Assembly (NCBI GenBank): GCA_949317995.1
Contig: OX439038.1
Coordinates: forward strand, 67,842,659 to 67,906,658
DNA: 64,000 nt
Direction: 5' to 3'
Origin: Acholoe squamosa
Taxonomy: Eukaryota; Annelida; Polychaeta; Phyllodocida; Polynoidae
Shown here: positions 20,909 through 29,580 of the stretch, one piece after another
Numbering within the stretch: position 1 is the first letter of the stretch
How the letters are laid out: every line of letters starts with the position of its first letter
Position numbers and translations under genes: made by a program
Notes under the pieces: model-generated
The model's input: the letters and a program-made list of their open reading frames with translations, nothing else
Told to the model about the DNA's origin: nothing
The model's database searches: none

Positions 20909-21175
20909 TTAGGAGGACCAAAAATTAGATACGGGGTAGGCTGTTACCACCTTCAGCTGACCTTTTTCATGGGAGGTAGTTATTTCAGTTATAACTCTCA
21001 CAACATGACAGCATCCATGGTAATTGTGTCCAATCTCTGTCCTGAATCCTCTTTCATAGAAAATTTTTGAACCTAAAGAGTGTGTAATTTTGTCTGGGTG
21101 AAGTAAAGTGGCTTTAATTAAAGCCTTCACCATAGTAGAATCGATGAAAACTGAATTACCAGGCCCTCTCCCCAA
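20909..21175 (-). CDS. Polinton accessory ORF, 88 aa, nuclease-like pattern
   Basis: The short frame contains VFIDSTMVKALI, an HP motif, a GHNYHGCCHVVRVI strand with His residues, and ends with KVVTAYP. The combination of a His-containing strand and a terminal (V)VTAYP motif recalls RNase folds of the barnase/EndoU/colicin type found in polymorphic toxins. The resemblance is from reading only and is weak. Listed as a fossil part of the accessory region; activity is not claimed. Confidence 0.3.
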   Translation of the reverse strand: MGRGPGNSVFIDSTMVKALIKATLLHPDKITHSLGSKIFYERGFRTEIGHNYHGCCHVVRVITEITTSHEKGQLKVVTAYPVSNFWSS

Positions 21176-21178
21176 AGG

Positions 21179-21619
21179 TTAATCCCTTAGAAAAAAGGGT
21201 TTTTGTCTGTCTGAAATGAATTTCTTTGAACTTCCAGAGGAAATGGAATGTCTAGACATCAAGTGTACCATGGCACCATGTCCCAAAAGAACACCTGAAA
21301 AAAAACTTTCCCCATTTTCTGAGATAAGTTTTTTCACAGAGGGTCCACTAGGAACCAATGCAGTGGTTTGGTTGTGCAAAAAGCATTGTTTGAAGTTACA
21401 GTTAGGAGGGATGTAAAGATCCCTGTTCAAATTTTCAGGACAGAATTTCCACACAGCCCACACCTTACCTTCTTCTACGCCCCTCCTGATGTCTGAAATA
21501 AACACCTCCTGACGCCTTTTGTGACCTACGGTCAAAGACAAAGGCAAAGGACAAAAGTTAGCCATGTCTGCTTGAGAGAAGCTAGTTCTGATAAATGACG
21601 AATGGTCTGCGTTAATCAC
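21179..21619 (-). CDS. Polinton accessory ORF, 146 aa, unknown
   Basis: The frame has a Phe/Ser-rich N terminus (FIRTSFSQADMANFCPLPL), a mixed alpha/beta middle with WAVWKFCPENL and a C terminus rich in Ser, Gly and His (GVLLGHGAMVHLMSRH). No family is recognised. It is the first leftward gene from the central divergent region. Role unknown. Confidence 0.4.
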   Translation of the reverse strand: MINADHSSFIRTSFSQADMANFCPLPLSLTVGHKRRQEVFISDIRRGVEEGKVWAVWKFCPENLNRDLYIPPNCNFKQCFLHNQTTALVPSGPSVKKLISENGESFFSGVLLGHGAMVHLMSRHSISSGSSKKFISDRQKPFFLRD

Positions 21620-21964
21620 AGAATGGTAACAACAAGATTCGTTTTACAAGCCTCACCCTGAACGTTGACTGAGCGTTATCACGTTTTTTTTATTTGAGTT
21701 AAGCTTTTTACTTTTTTCCAAAACAACACTGACTAAGTGTAAAACATACTATGAATGGAAAAGCACGGTTATCTACGACTCATGGACGTGGTTGTACGTT
21801 ATCTGAACGACAAGGGAACGTCCCAGCATCGTATCAGGATAGTTACTATAAAGTAGGCTTGAGCTGCTCAATCTTCATCAAACCTTTTCTGACGTTTGTC
21901 TGCTGTTCGCCGTCCTGCTCCTGCACCTTCCAGCCCTGCCACCCTTTCATCTTCAAGGAGAACA
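21620..21964. promoter_or_regulatory. Central divergent promoter region
   Basis: Leftward and rightward gene arrays start on either side of this 345-bp stretch. On the plus strand TATAAAG at 21,847-21,853 lies about 110 bp before the ATG at 21,965. Open sequence continues upstream of that ATG without another ATG. The region is not GC-rich until ~21,900. Confidence 0.5.
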
Positions 21965-23368
21965 ATGCCTGGTCGCATGAAGACAGGACTTAGTGTCAGG
22001 AGAGGAGGAGCTAAAAAACTGGCTCCACTAACTTTTACTTCTTCTAAACAGACAGTGGAAAAGGCGTCGGGCATCGCCCCTCCTCCTACCTCTCCAGCCT
22101 CACCTGATAAACCACCTGCAACTCCTGCTCGGCTTCCAACTGAAGTGCCTGATGCAGGAGAACAGGAAGCCGCTCTTGCAGCTCTTCATGGCGAAATCAC
22201 TGATTTCCTGGATCGCGTCCGGGATCGCTCTCCTCAGGAAGCTGGCGACGGCGATTTTGACATCAGGGAATACATCAATCCCCCGGCACCTTTGAACTAC
22301 CAACCCCCCACTGAAGCACCTACGTCCGCCTCTTACTCGCCCGTGACTCCGGAGGAACCTTCTCCCCAGGTCAGTCCAATAAAGGTTATAGACCTTACAA
22401 CCTCATCACCGGCAGTCAAACCCATAGAAGTGGTGGACTTAACACAAGGGACACCTTCACCTGCTCACCGCGGGGGGTATTCGCAGGTAGAGGTTATAGA
22501 TTTAACCGGCCCTTCTCCTCTGTACTCTCTCCCGGTTCCGGTAGAGGAGCTGCTTCTTAAAAGCCCGCCGGAAAAAAGAAACTGTTCCAGTGAGAGAGAA
22601 GGGGAGCCTAAGAAAAAAAGACAGAAGCGCGCCTACCACAAGAAAACCCCTGTCTCTACCCCTGCTTCAGTTTCCTCAGCGACTTCATCCTATGGTGCCG
22701 AGCAAATTGGTTCTGTCCCAGGTGTTCCTTCTTCTAAAGACAAGTCACACAGGCAAAAGTTTGGGGAGGGCACTGCCCCCAGTTCTTCCAGCAAGCTTGT
22801 GGGCTTTAGGTCAGTGCCTTTGGTGGCAAAAAAGTGGCCTGCTCGATTTGGTTTCCAAGAAAAGTCACCTGCCCCCAACCAAGTTTTTTATCCGGAAGGG
22901 GATAACAACGCCTGCATAGAAATATACAGGGAACCTAGCATCAGGGGAGTATGCTTGAGGACCTACCTGGACAAACCTTACGAGCGGTGCTTAAACCTAG
23001 AGGCGCGTGAATTCAGGAACTTAGTGGACCAGATAGAGTGCATCCTAGGAAAGTACAAGGAGTTACACCGCCTAGCTGCCCTTGGAGAGAGGAAGGTGGA
23101 TAATCTTTTGTTGTCCTTGAACCAAGACTGCACCGACCCCAGTGGAGGCCGGGCTATGGTCCTGGTAAACTTGTACAAGGGAACTCCTAAAGTTCACATA
23201 GGAACAACCAGCTACGTGGAGGAAATGAACGCCTCGGTGTCTTCCAGCTTCAGAATGCCCCCCTCAGCCACACACTGCGGACACACTGTGTCCCCCTTCA
23301 TTCTGGAGGACATAAAATCACGAGTTGGTCCCTTCCTAGACGAAACGACCGATTTCTACTCTGGGTAA
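21965..23368 (+). CDS. Poly-SIM nuclear protein of the Polinton, 467 aa
   Basis: Start chosen at the first ATG of an open frame that extends upstream without one. The N-terminal half is Pro/Ser/Ala-rich and probably disordered. It carries three repeats of the SUMO-interaction motif: KVIDLT (~139-144), EVVDLT (~156-161) and EVIDLT (~177-182), each followed by Ser/Thr-Pro residues. A strong basic nuclear signal follows (EPKKKRQKRAYHKK, ~212-225). The C-terminal ~150 residues form a compact alpha/beta region with a Cys-Leu-Asn-Leu strand and GRAMVLVNLYKGTPKVHIG, loosely resembling PC4-like single-strand DNA-binding folds (weak). It is the first gene of the rightward array, ahead of the polymerase. 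A role in nuclear replication sites or SUMO/PML interaction is inference. Confidence 0.65.
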   Translation: MPGRMKTGLSVRRGGAKKLAPLTFTSSKQTVEKASGIAPPPTSPASPDKPPATPARLPTEVPDAGEQEAALAALHGEITDFLDRVRDRSPQEAGDGDFDIREYINPPAPLNYQPPTEAPTSASYSPVTPEEPSPQVSPIKVIDLTTSSPAVKPIEVVDLTQGTPSPAHRGGYSQVEVIDLTGPSPLYSLPVPVEELLLKSPPEKRNCSSEREGEPKKKRQKRAYHKKTPVSTPASVSSATSSYGAEQIGSVPGVPSSKDKSHRQKFGEGTAPSSSSKLVGFRSVPLVAKKWPARFGFQEKSPAPNQVFYPEGDNNACIEIYREPSIRGVCLRTYLDKPYERCLNLEAREFRNLVDQIECILGKYKELHRLAALGERKVDNLLLSLNQDCTDPSGGRAMVLVNLYKGTPKVHIGTTSYVEEMNASVSSSFRMPPSATHCGHTVSPFILEDIKSRVGPFLDETTDFYSG

Positions 23369-23596
23369 GTGGTCAACTTTGTATAGTGTCTGGTCAACAG
23401 CTCCTTGTTCAGTGCTTTTACATTATCATGTATATCAGCTAATTTGTAGTTAGATTTAGATGTACTCCGTTTTTAGTCAACATAGCCCAGCGTAGGTTTA
23501 AGTTCCATATGTACTCCATGCATACTTAGGTTAGGTTTTAGTTATAAGTTTGTATATTGAACATAAAGTGAAACAAGAAAAAGAAACCTTAAAAAA

Positions 23597-26500
23597 ATGC
23601 CGCCCAAAAAGGTAAAACAACTTTACACCGTCAACTGTCCAATGTGTAACACCCCTAGACCTCCACGTTTGGTTACTGTAGAAAACAGTGGAAAAACTTT
23701 ATGTAACTCAGATTCTTGTAGAAGAGAAACTTTTTCCGACAGCTTAGAACTTCCAAAAGAAATAGAAAAAAATTCTTTGCATAAAAGCAGTTACCGTGAC
23801 AACTTCAAGTCCATAGCTTCAGGTTTGGCTGTGCTTGGTAAGCTTCAGTCCATTTTCAACGTCAGAATGACAAGTTTCAACAAAGACTTGGGAGCCAAAC
23901 AGGTAATAGAGGCGCTTACCTCTATTCATAGAAATCAAGTTATGGCTTACAAAGTGGCTGTCTCTTTTGGAAGGTTGTTGTCTTCCTCTAAGGAGGAAGA
24001 AGAAGAGAAAGTCATGTACTTTCATGCTTCTGCCAACAACTCGTCTTTGTTCTATGACAGTGAAAGTCATAGAGACCCTTACATTTTTATAAGGGACGAC
24101 AAAGACTTTGCAGAGTGTTTAGATTTAATAGAAAACAACATTAAAGAAGACACTCAAAGACCCTCTACTAAATGGAGTGTAATAGGCAACGTGAACGCCA
24201 ACATCACACTCATAAGGGCTACGGGAGGAGAATATCTTTTAGGTAAAATGAAAACTGTTCCACCAGGTTTAAGACAAAGAGGAATGCAACACTTTCACAG
24301 AGACCCTAAAACCAAAAGGGCGTACAAGGACAACTTGTGTTTCTTTAGATGTCTGTCTTTCTTCCTGTATGAATCTTTAGAAAAAACTCAAGAGCTTTTC
24401 CTTGAAGCCTATCCAGGGGTGAACAAGGAGACTTTTGAGGGTGTTAACATAAGAGATTTAGACAGGTTAGAAAAAATGTTTGAAGTTAACATAAGAATTT
24501 TTTACCTTCCCTCTTTTGGTAAAAGAAAGGGGCGACCTAAAATTATAAGGTCAAACATGTGTTCATCCAAAAAAATCATGAACTTGAACTTACACAGAAA
24601 CCATGTAAGTTTAATAACTAACATGGGACTGTATGGTAAAATGTACCCCTGTGAAAAGTGTCATAAAGTTTTCACTCGTAGCTTCCTTTTGAAACAACAC
24701 AATGGGGTGAAAAAAGATTGCACCAAAGTCAGCTTCAGGTACAAAGGTGGAGCATACAATCCATCCAAAACAGTTTTTCAAGTTTTAGAGGAACTGGGAA
24801 TAGTTTGTTCACCTGAGAAAAAAATATACCCCTATAAAATTGTTTTTGACTTTGAAAGCTATTTCGTCCAACCTGAAAATTCGTCCCCAGAAAATGCTAA
24901 CACTGTGATAGAAAAAACTCACATACCCCTTTCTGCCAGTGTAGCTTCTGATTTTCCTGGGCATACAGAACCAGTGTGTTTTGTCAGAAATTCCAACAGG
25001 GACGACGATCCTTTGGTTAAAAATGTGTTGGAACACATAAACAACTTGGGGCAGTTGATAGGAGAACAGGTGAAAGAGAATTTTAGAGATGTTTTAGACA
25101 AACTAGACTCTCTAGAAGAAAAACAAAAGGAACTAAAACATAAAGCTAGCAAAGTTTTTCCAGCAAAGAACAAAAAAAATCCAAAAAAAAAAATCTCCCA
25201 TGTTCTTGAAGTGAAGGAAAAACTTCTTACCTACATAGAAAGAGTCCCTGTTCTAGGTTTCAACTCTGGAAAGTATGACATTAATTTGATAAAAAAGGAA
25301 TTTCATTCTTTTTTTATAGACACAGACAAAACAGAAATGAAAACCATAAAAAAATGCAACAAGTACATAGCAGTGTACACAGACCATCTTCTTTTCCTTG
25401 ACATGTTTAACTATTTGGCACCAGGTTATTCCTACGCAAACTACCTCAAAGCCTTTCTAAAAGGGAAAGCTAAAAAAGGTTTTTTTCCCTACGAGTGGAT
25501 GGACAACATAAGAAAACTGAACAACAAAGCTCTTCCTCCACGCCACTGCTTCTACAGTTCTTTGTCGGGTGGTGGAATAAGCAAAGAAGATTATCTTGAA
25601 TGTAAAAAGGTCTGGACAGAAAACAAAATGAAAACTATGAAGGACTACTTGATATATTACAACAACCTGGATGTTAAACCCTTTGTTTTAGCCATAAACG
25701 AGAACACAAAATTTTTTATAGATCGTGGGGTAGACATGTTCAAAGACGGTTTAACTTTGCCAGGTTTAACCTTGAAGTTTCTTTTCAACAACACTGCACC
25801 TAATGCCACTCCTTACATTCTTTTTGGTGAGAAAGAAAAGGATGTTCACTCCTTGCTCAGACGCAACTTAGTAGGGGGTCCCTCTATTATTTTTCACAGA
25901 CATCACAAAAGTGGAGAAACAAGAATAAGACAAAAAAAATACGGGTCACAAAGCAAAGTATGCAGACACATAGTAGGGGTAGATGCTAACAGCTTGTACC
26001 TCAAGTGCATGGGTGAAGAGCACTGCACAGGTTATTATGTGGTGCGCAGGAAAGAAAACGATTTTCAAGCTGTCTGCAGTCAACAAATTAGCTACTCAGC
26101 CACAGAATGGTTGCGATACAAAACTGTGACAGACAAAGTGAAGATATTACACCAATACAACTACGGGGAAGTAGTATTGGGTTCAAGGAAAATAAAAGTG
26201 GACGGCTATGATCCAGCTTCAAAAAAAGTATACCAGTTTCACGGGTGCTACTGGCATGGTCACATATGTCACCTCACTAAATCAGTTTTGAGAGACCCCA
26301 ATGGAAAGGCATGGTTAGAAGAAAAAAACCAAAATACCATTTTGACTACCCTATATCTTCAGTCGTTAGGTTACCAAGTAGAGGAAAAGTATGAGTGTAT
26401 GTGGTTGAAAGAAAAAACTGAAAACTTGTGCAGAGAAACAAAAAGTGAATGGGAAATTAAAAGACCGTTGTGCCAAGGCAGAAAAAGTCAGGATGAAATA

Positions 26501-27736
26501 CTGAGAGGGGTTTCTAAAGGAACAACTTTTGGACTTATCCAGGTAGACATAGAAACACCTGAATCCTTGAAAGAAAAATTCAGTGAAATGACACCTATTT
26601 TCAAAAACTGTTTAGTAGGAAAAAAAGACGTAGGTGAACATATGAAACGTTACCTGGAAGCAGCAGGTAAGCTAAAACAACCGCAACGCCAACTTATAGG
26701 CAGCTACCACGCAGAGGGAATTTTGTTGGGAACTCCTCTCTTGAAGTGGTACCTGGAGAAAGGTTTGGTAGTTACGACAGTACACCTTCTCGTAGAATAC
26801 ACACCAGAACAGACTTTTTTACCCTTCATGGACGAAGTAACCAAAGCTAGGAGGAAGGGAGACGAAAATATAGACTGTAAGATTTTGTCAGATCTGTACA
26901 AACTTTTGGGAAATGGTTCATACGGAAAAACCATATGCAACAAACAAAACTTTGTTCAAACAAAGTATCTTCACCCCTCTAAGGCAAGACGTTTGGCCAT
27001 GCACTGGTCAGTGCAAGATGTGCAAGACATAAGTGACAACACGGTAGAACTGTCCTGTTTGCCCACCTCCATCACCTACGACCTCCCAGTTCAAATAGGG
27101 TTCATGGTATACCAATATGCCAAACTTAAAATGTTGGCTTTCTATTACGACTTTCTCCTTGAATACATAGACGAGAAAGATTTTGAAATGTGTGAAATGG
27201 ACACTGACAGTTTTTACTTTGCTTTAAGTGCAGAGAAAATAGAAGACGTAATTATTCCTGAAAAACGTGAAGCTTTCTTCAGAGAACGTCACAAATGGTT
27301 GCCCTCTGAATCATGTGACAACAGTCACCACAGAGAGACCTATGTTCAGACCAAAGTTTTGGGTGAGCTGTGGCTGCCTCAACCATGCTGTAAGAGCCGT
27401 CTGGCGTTTGACAAGAGAACCCCCGGGTTATTCAAAGTGGAGTGGGAAGGTGATGAAATGACTGCCTTGAACTCCAAATGTTACATAGGCACAGGAGTAA
27501 ATGTGCCCGTTAAAATGAGTTGCAAAGGTGTAATTCAAAAACAAAACCCCCTGACCACTGACAAGTACAAAGAAGTACTGGACAGTGAAAATGTTGTCAC
27601 GGTAGTCAACAAAGGATTTAAAGTAGTTAACCACAGCGTTACGACTTACTCTCAAAGGAAACAAGGTCTAACCTATCAGTACATAAAGAGACAAGTATGT
27701 GAAGACGGTGTAAGCACCCTACCCCTTTCTATATAA
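23597..27736 (+). CDS. POLB: Polinton protein-primed DNA polymerase B
   Basis: A 1,379-residue enzyme. Order of parts: N-terminal CxxC zinc ribbon (~14-45); a region with DNLCFFRCLSFF (~245-256) and LHRNHVSLI (~332-340) that resembles an OTU-like Cys/His pair; a zinc-finger-like CEKCHKVF...H (~350-370); exonuclease motifs VFDFESYF (~416), GFNSGKYDI (~553) and YYNNLDVKP (~688); polymerase motif A GVDANSLYL (~795); an inserted block with FHGCYWHGH (~881) seen in Polinton polymerases; motif B KLLGNGSYGKT (~1101); and catalytic DTDS (~1201). It replicates the linear element from a protein primer. The frame is open throughout. Confidence 0.95.
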   Translation: MPPKKVKQLYTVNCPMCNTPRPPRLVTVENSGKTLCNSDSCRRETFSDSLELPKEIEKNSLHKSSYRDNFKSIASGLAVLGKLQSIFNVRMTSFNKDLGAKQVIEALTSIHRNQVMAYKVAVSFGRLLSSSKEEEEEKVMYFHASANNSSLFYDSESHRDPYIFIRDDKDFAECLDLIENNIKEDTQRPSTKWSVIGNVNANITLIRATGGEYLLGKMKTVPPGLRQRGMQHFHRDPKTKRAYKDNLCFFRCLSFFLYESLEKTQELFLEAYPGVNKETFEGVNIRDLDRLEKMFEVNIRIFYLPSFGKRKGRPKIIRSNMCSSKKIMNLNLHRNHVSLITNMGLYGKMYPCEKCHKVFTRSFLLKQHNGVKKDCTKVSFRYKGGAYNPSKTVFQVLEELGIVCSPEKKIYPYKIVFDFESYFVQPENSSPENANTVIEKTHIPLSASVASDFPGHTEPVCFVRNSNRDDDPLVKNVLEHINNLGQLIGEQVKENFRDVLDKLDSLEEKQKELKHKASKVFPAKNKKNPKKKISHVLEVKEKLLTYIERVPVLGFNSGKYDINLIKKEFHSFFIDTDKTEMKTIKKCNKYIAVYTDHLLFLDMFNYLAPGYSYANYLKAFLKGKAKKGFFPYEWMDNIRKLNNKALPPRHCFYSSLSGGGISKEDYLECKKVWTENKMKTMKDYLIYYNNLDVKPFVLAINENTKFFIDRGVDMFKDGLTLPGLTLKFLFNNTAPNATPYILFGEKEKDVHSLLRRNLVGGPSIIFHRHHKSGETRIRQKKYGSQSKVCRHIVGVDANSLYLKCMGEEHCTGYYVVRRKENDFQAVCSQQISYSATEWLRYKTVTDKVKILHQYNYGEVVLGSRKIKVDGYDPASKKVYQFHGCYWHGHICHLTKSVLRDPNGKAWLEEKNQNTILTTLYLQSLGYQVEEKYECMWLKEKTENLCRETKSEWEIKRPLCQGRKSQDEILRGVSKGTTFGLIQVDIETPESLKEKFSEMTPIFKNCLVGKKDVGEHMKRYLEAAGKLKQPQRQLIGSYHAEGILLGTPLLKWYLEKGLVVTTVHLLVEYTPEQTFLPFMDEVTKARRKGDENIDCKILSDLYKLLGNGSYGKTICNKQNFVQTKYLHPSKARRLAMHWSVQDVQDISDNTVELSCLPTSITYDLPVQIGFMVYQYAKLKMLAFYYDFLLEYIDEKDFEMCEMDTDSFYFALSAEKIEDVIIPEKREAFFRERHKWLPSESCDNSHHRETYVQTKVLGELWLPQPCCKSRLAFDKRTPGLFKVEWEGDEMTALNSKCYIGTGVNVPVKMSCKGVIQKQNPLTTDKYKEVLDSENVVTVVNKGFKVVNHSVTTYSQRKQGLTYQYIKRQVCEDGVSTLPLSI

Positions 27737-27799
27737 AAAATGGTTTCTTTTTCTAGTTTCACTTCCAGTTGTACATTTCGTTGAAAGAAAAAATTTTAA

Positions 27800-28366
27800 A
27801 CAAATTGTTCAAATGAACAAATTTCCTTCATAGAAAACAGTGTTAAAATGGAAAATGTTCATTTGAAAAATTGTTCAAACGAACATTTGTTCAAATCAAC
27901 ATTTTTTCCCATAGAAAACAGTGTTAAAATGGAAAATGTTCATTTGAACAATTGTTCAAACGAACATTTGTTCAAATGAACATTTTTTCCCCATAGAAAA
28001 CAGTGTTAAAATGGAAAATGTTCATTTGAACAATTGTTCAAACGAACATTTGTTCAAATGAACATTTTTTCCCATAGAAAACAGTGTTAAAATGGAAAAT
28101 GTTCATTTGAACAATTGTTCAAACGAACATTTGTTCAAATGAACATTTTTTCCCATAGAAAACAGTGTTAAAATGGAAAATGTTCATTTGAACAATTGTT
28201 CAAACGAACATTTGTTCAAATAAACATTTTTTTCCATAGAAAACAGTGTTAAAATGGAAAATGTTCATTTGAACAATTGTTCAAAAGAACATTTGTTCAA
28301 ATGAACATTTTTTTCCATAGAAAACAGTGTTAAACTGGAAAATATTTTTTGTTCAAATGAACATTT
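27800..28366. repeat. 81-bp tandem repeat with 8-bp-phased GTTC/GAAC array
   Basis: Seven occurrences of TAGAAAACAGTGTTAAAATG begin at 27,831, 27,912, 27,994, 28,075, 28,156, 28,237 and 28,318, giving a period of 81 or 82 bp. Between them GTTC and GAAC alternate with 4-bp AT-rich spacers, so a tetramer begins every 8 bp for six tetramers. The ends of each array are inverted copies (ATGTTCATTTGAAC and GTTCAAATGAACAT). It lies between the polymerase gene and the last rightward gene. Confidence 0.95.
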
Positions 28367-28633
28367 TTCAAATAAAAAACAAAGGTAAAAAAAATGTGTA
28401 CTGTATCATGAAAAAAACTAATAAAAAAGTAAGAAAAGTGAACTGTATCACCCAAAAAATAAAAAAAACTTTTCACAAAAGTGAACGCTGTACATGTTCA
28501 CGACAAAAATAAAAAATCCGGCGCTGAAGAAATTAAGTTGGAACAGAAAAAAAGTGGTACCAGATTTCTTAACTCATAGCGTCACGTTCACCAGATTATT
28601 AGTATCTGGTTAGATTTAAGCAACCATTTTAAC

Positions 28634-29506
28634 ATGGAAAGTTTAGAAGCTATGCTTGTGGAGCAAACCACAGAAACTCCACCTTATGACTATTACATGC
28701 GTCCAGTTTTACAAAGTGTTGCTTCATATAATCAAGCTTCTTCTATAACACCTGACAATGATATAAGTTCTGTAGCATGTGGATGTTCAGAGAATTTCTT
28801 TTGGGAAATAATACCTGGAGAAAACATTGGTTATTTTAGAGGAGCTGAACCAGACACTGTTGACCACTGTATAACTAGTGTTAAAATGTACAAATATTTC
28901 TCTTCAGCTTTTTGGGACGCCTACAGAAACTGCATGTACTATTGTCGAGTGAAAAAAGTTAACTTGATAATGCATGATTGGTGTATAGGAGTATATCAAT
29001 TGCACACTGAACCTGGCTGCCCAAGACACTACACAAGGTACACTTTAGGAAGTGTAAGAAAGTTTGCTCTTACTCTCCAAGAGTTAGAATGTAATCCCAT
29101 AGTAGGAGTGTTTTGTCAGTGTAATTGTAAACTGGAAGTATCTGCTATTGCTAAAACTATTTGTTTCACATGTCTGCAGGTCTCACTGGAACTTCATGCC
29201 TTAAGTATACCTGGAGTGAAAAATCATTTCTCCTTTGAGGTAAACTTTAAGGATGGTTTTTTATCTGGTCTTTTACCTGGACCCAAAAACAGTCAAACTT
29301 ACTTCCTGGCCCAGGCTTTGTTCGAGCATGCTATATCTAACATAGCCAAACTTAACAGTTATTGTTTCCACAACACATGGAAAACTAGTCTCACTGGTCA
29401 AAGCTGGTATCAAGCAAGTAAATTCACACACAACAAATGTTTTTGTAGTATATGTGCACGCCCCGGAAATGGAAAATCTGTCTTCATCTGTAAATATTGT
29501 GTCTAA
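28634..29506 (+). CDS. Polinton right-end Cys-rich protein, 290 aa
   Basis: No family is recognised with confidence. The protein is rich in Cys, Tyr and Phe. An N-terminal acidic stretch is followed by VACGCSENFFWEI, CMYYC and HDWCIGVYQLH. A central CxC-x(n)-CxxC group (FCQCNCKLEV then ICFTCLQ, ~160-185) and a C-terminal pair CFCSIC and CKYC (~270-290) probably bind zinc. Size, Cys pairs and right-end position loosely recall adenovirus E4-ORF6, but the likeness is slight. An AATAAA lies within the stop region and another just after. Confidence 0.55.
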   Translation: MESLEAMLVEQTTETPPYDYYMRPVLQSVASYNQASSITPDNDISSVACGCSENFFWEIIPGENIGYFRGAEPDTVDHCITSVKMYKYFSSAFWDAYRNCMYYCRVKKVNLIMHDWCIGVYQLHTEPGCPRHYTRYTLGSVRKFALTLQELECNPIVGVFCQCNCKLEVSAIAKTICFTCLQVSLELHALSIPGVKNHFSFEVNFKDGFLSGLLPGPKNSQTYFLAQALFEHAISNIAKLNSYCFHNTWKTSLTGQSWYQASKFTHNKCFCSICARPGNGKSVFICKYCV

Positions 29507-29580
29507 TAAAAATATAATCTGTTATGTGAAATAAATGAGTTGTGTTTTATTTTAATGCATGAAATGAAGAGACATAACAA

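Noticed and set aside
24809-25173. Minus-strand frames inside the polymerase gene
   Set aside because: Shadows of a 1,379-codon gene with all polymerase motifs on the plus strand.
27800-28366. CRISPR array
   Set aside because: Repeats are 81 bp and adjacent, with no unique spacers, in an animal mobile element without cas genes.
27800-28366. Bacterial LexA boxes (GAAC-N4-GTTC) or steroid-receptor elements
   Set aside because: The 12-mer GAACAATTGTTC fits the Gram-positive SOS box, but the context is eukaryotic; steroid-receptor sites need a 3-bp spacer between GAACA and TGTTC, whereas here it is 2.
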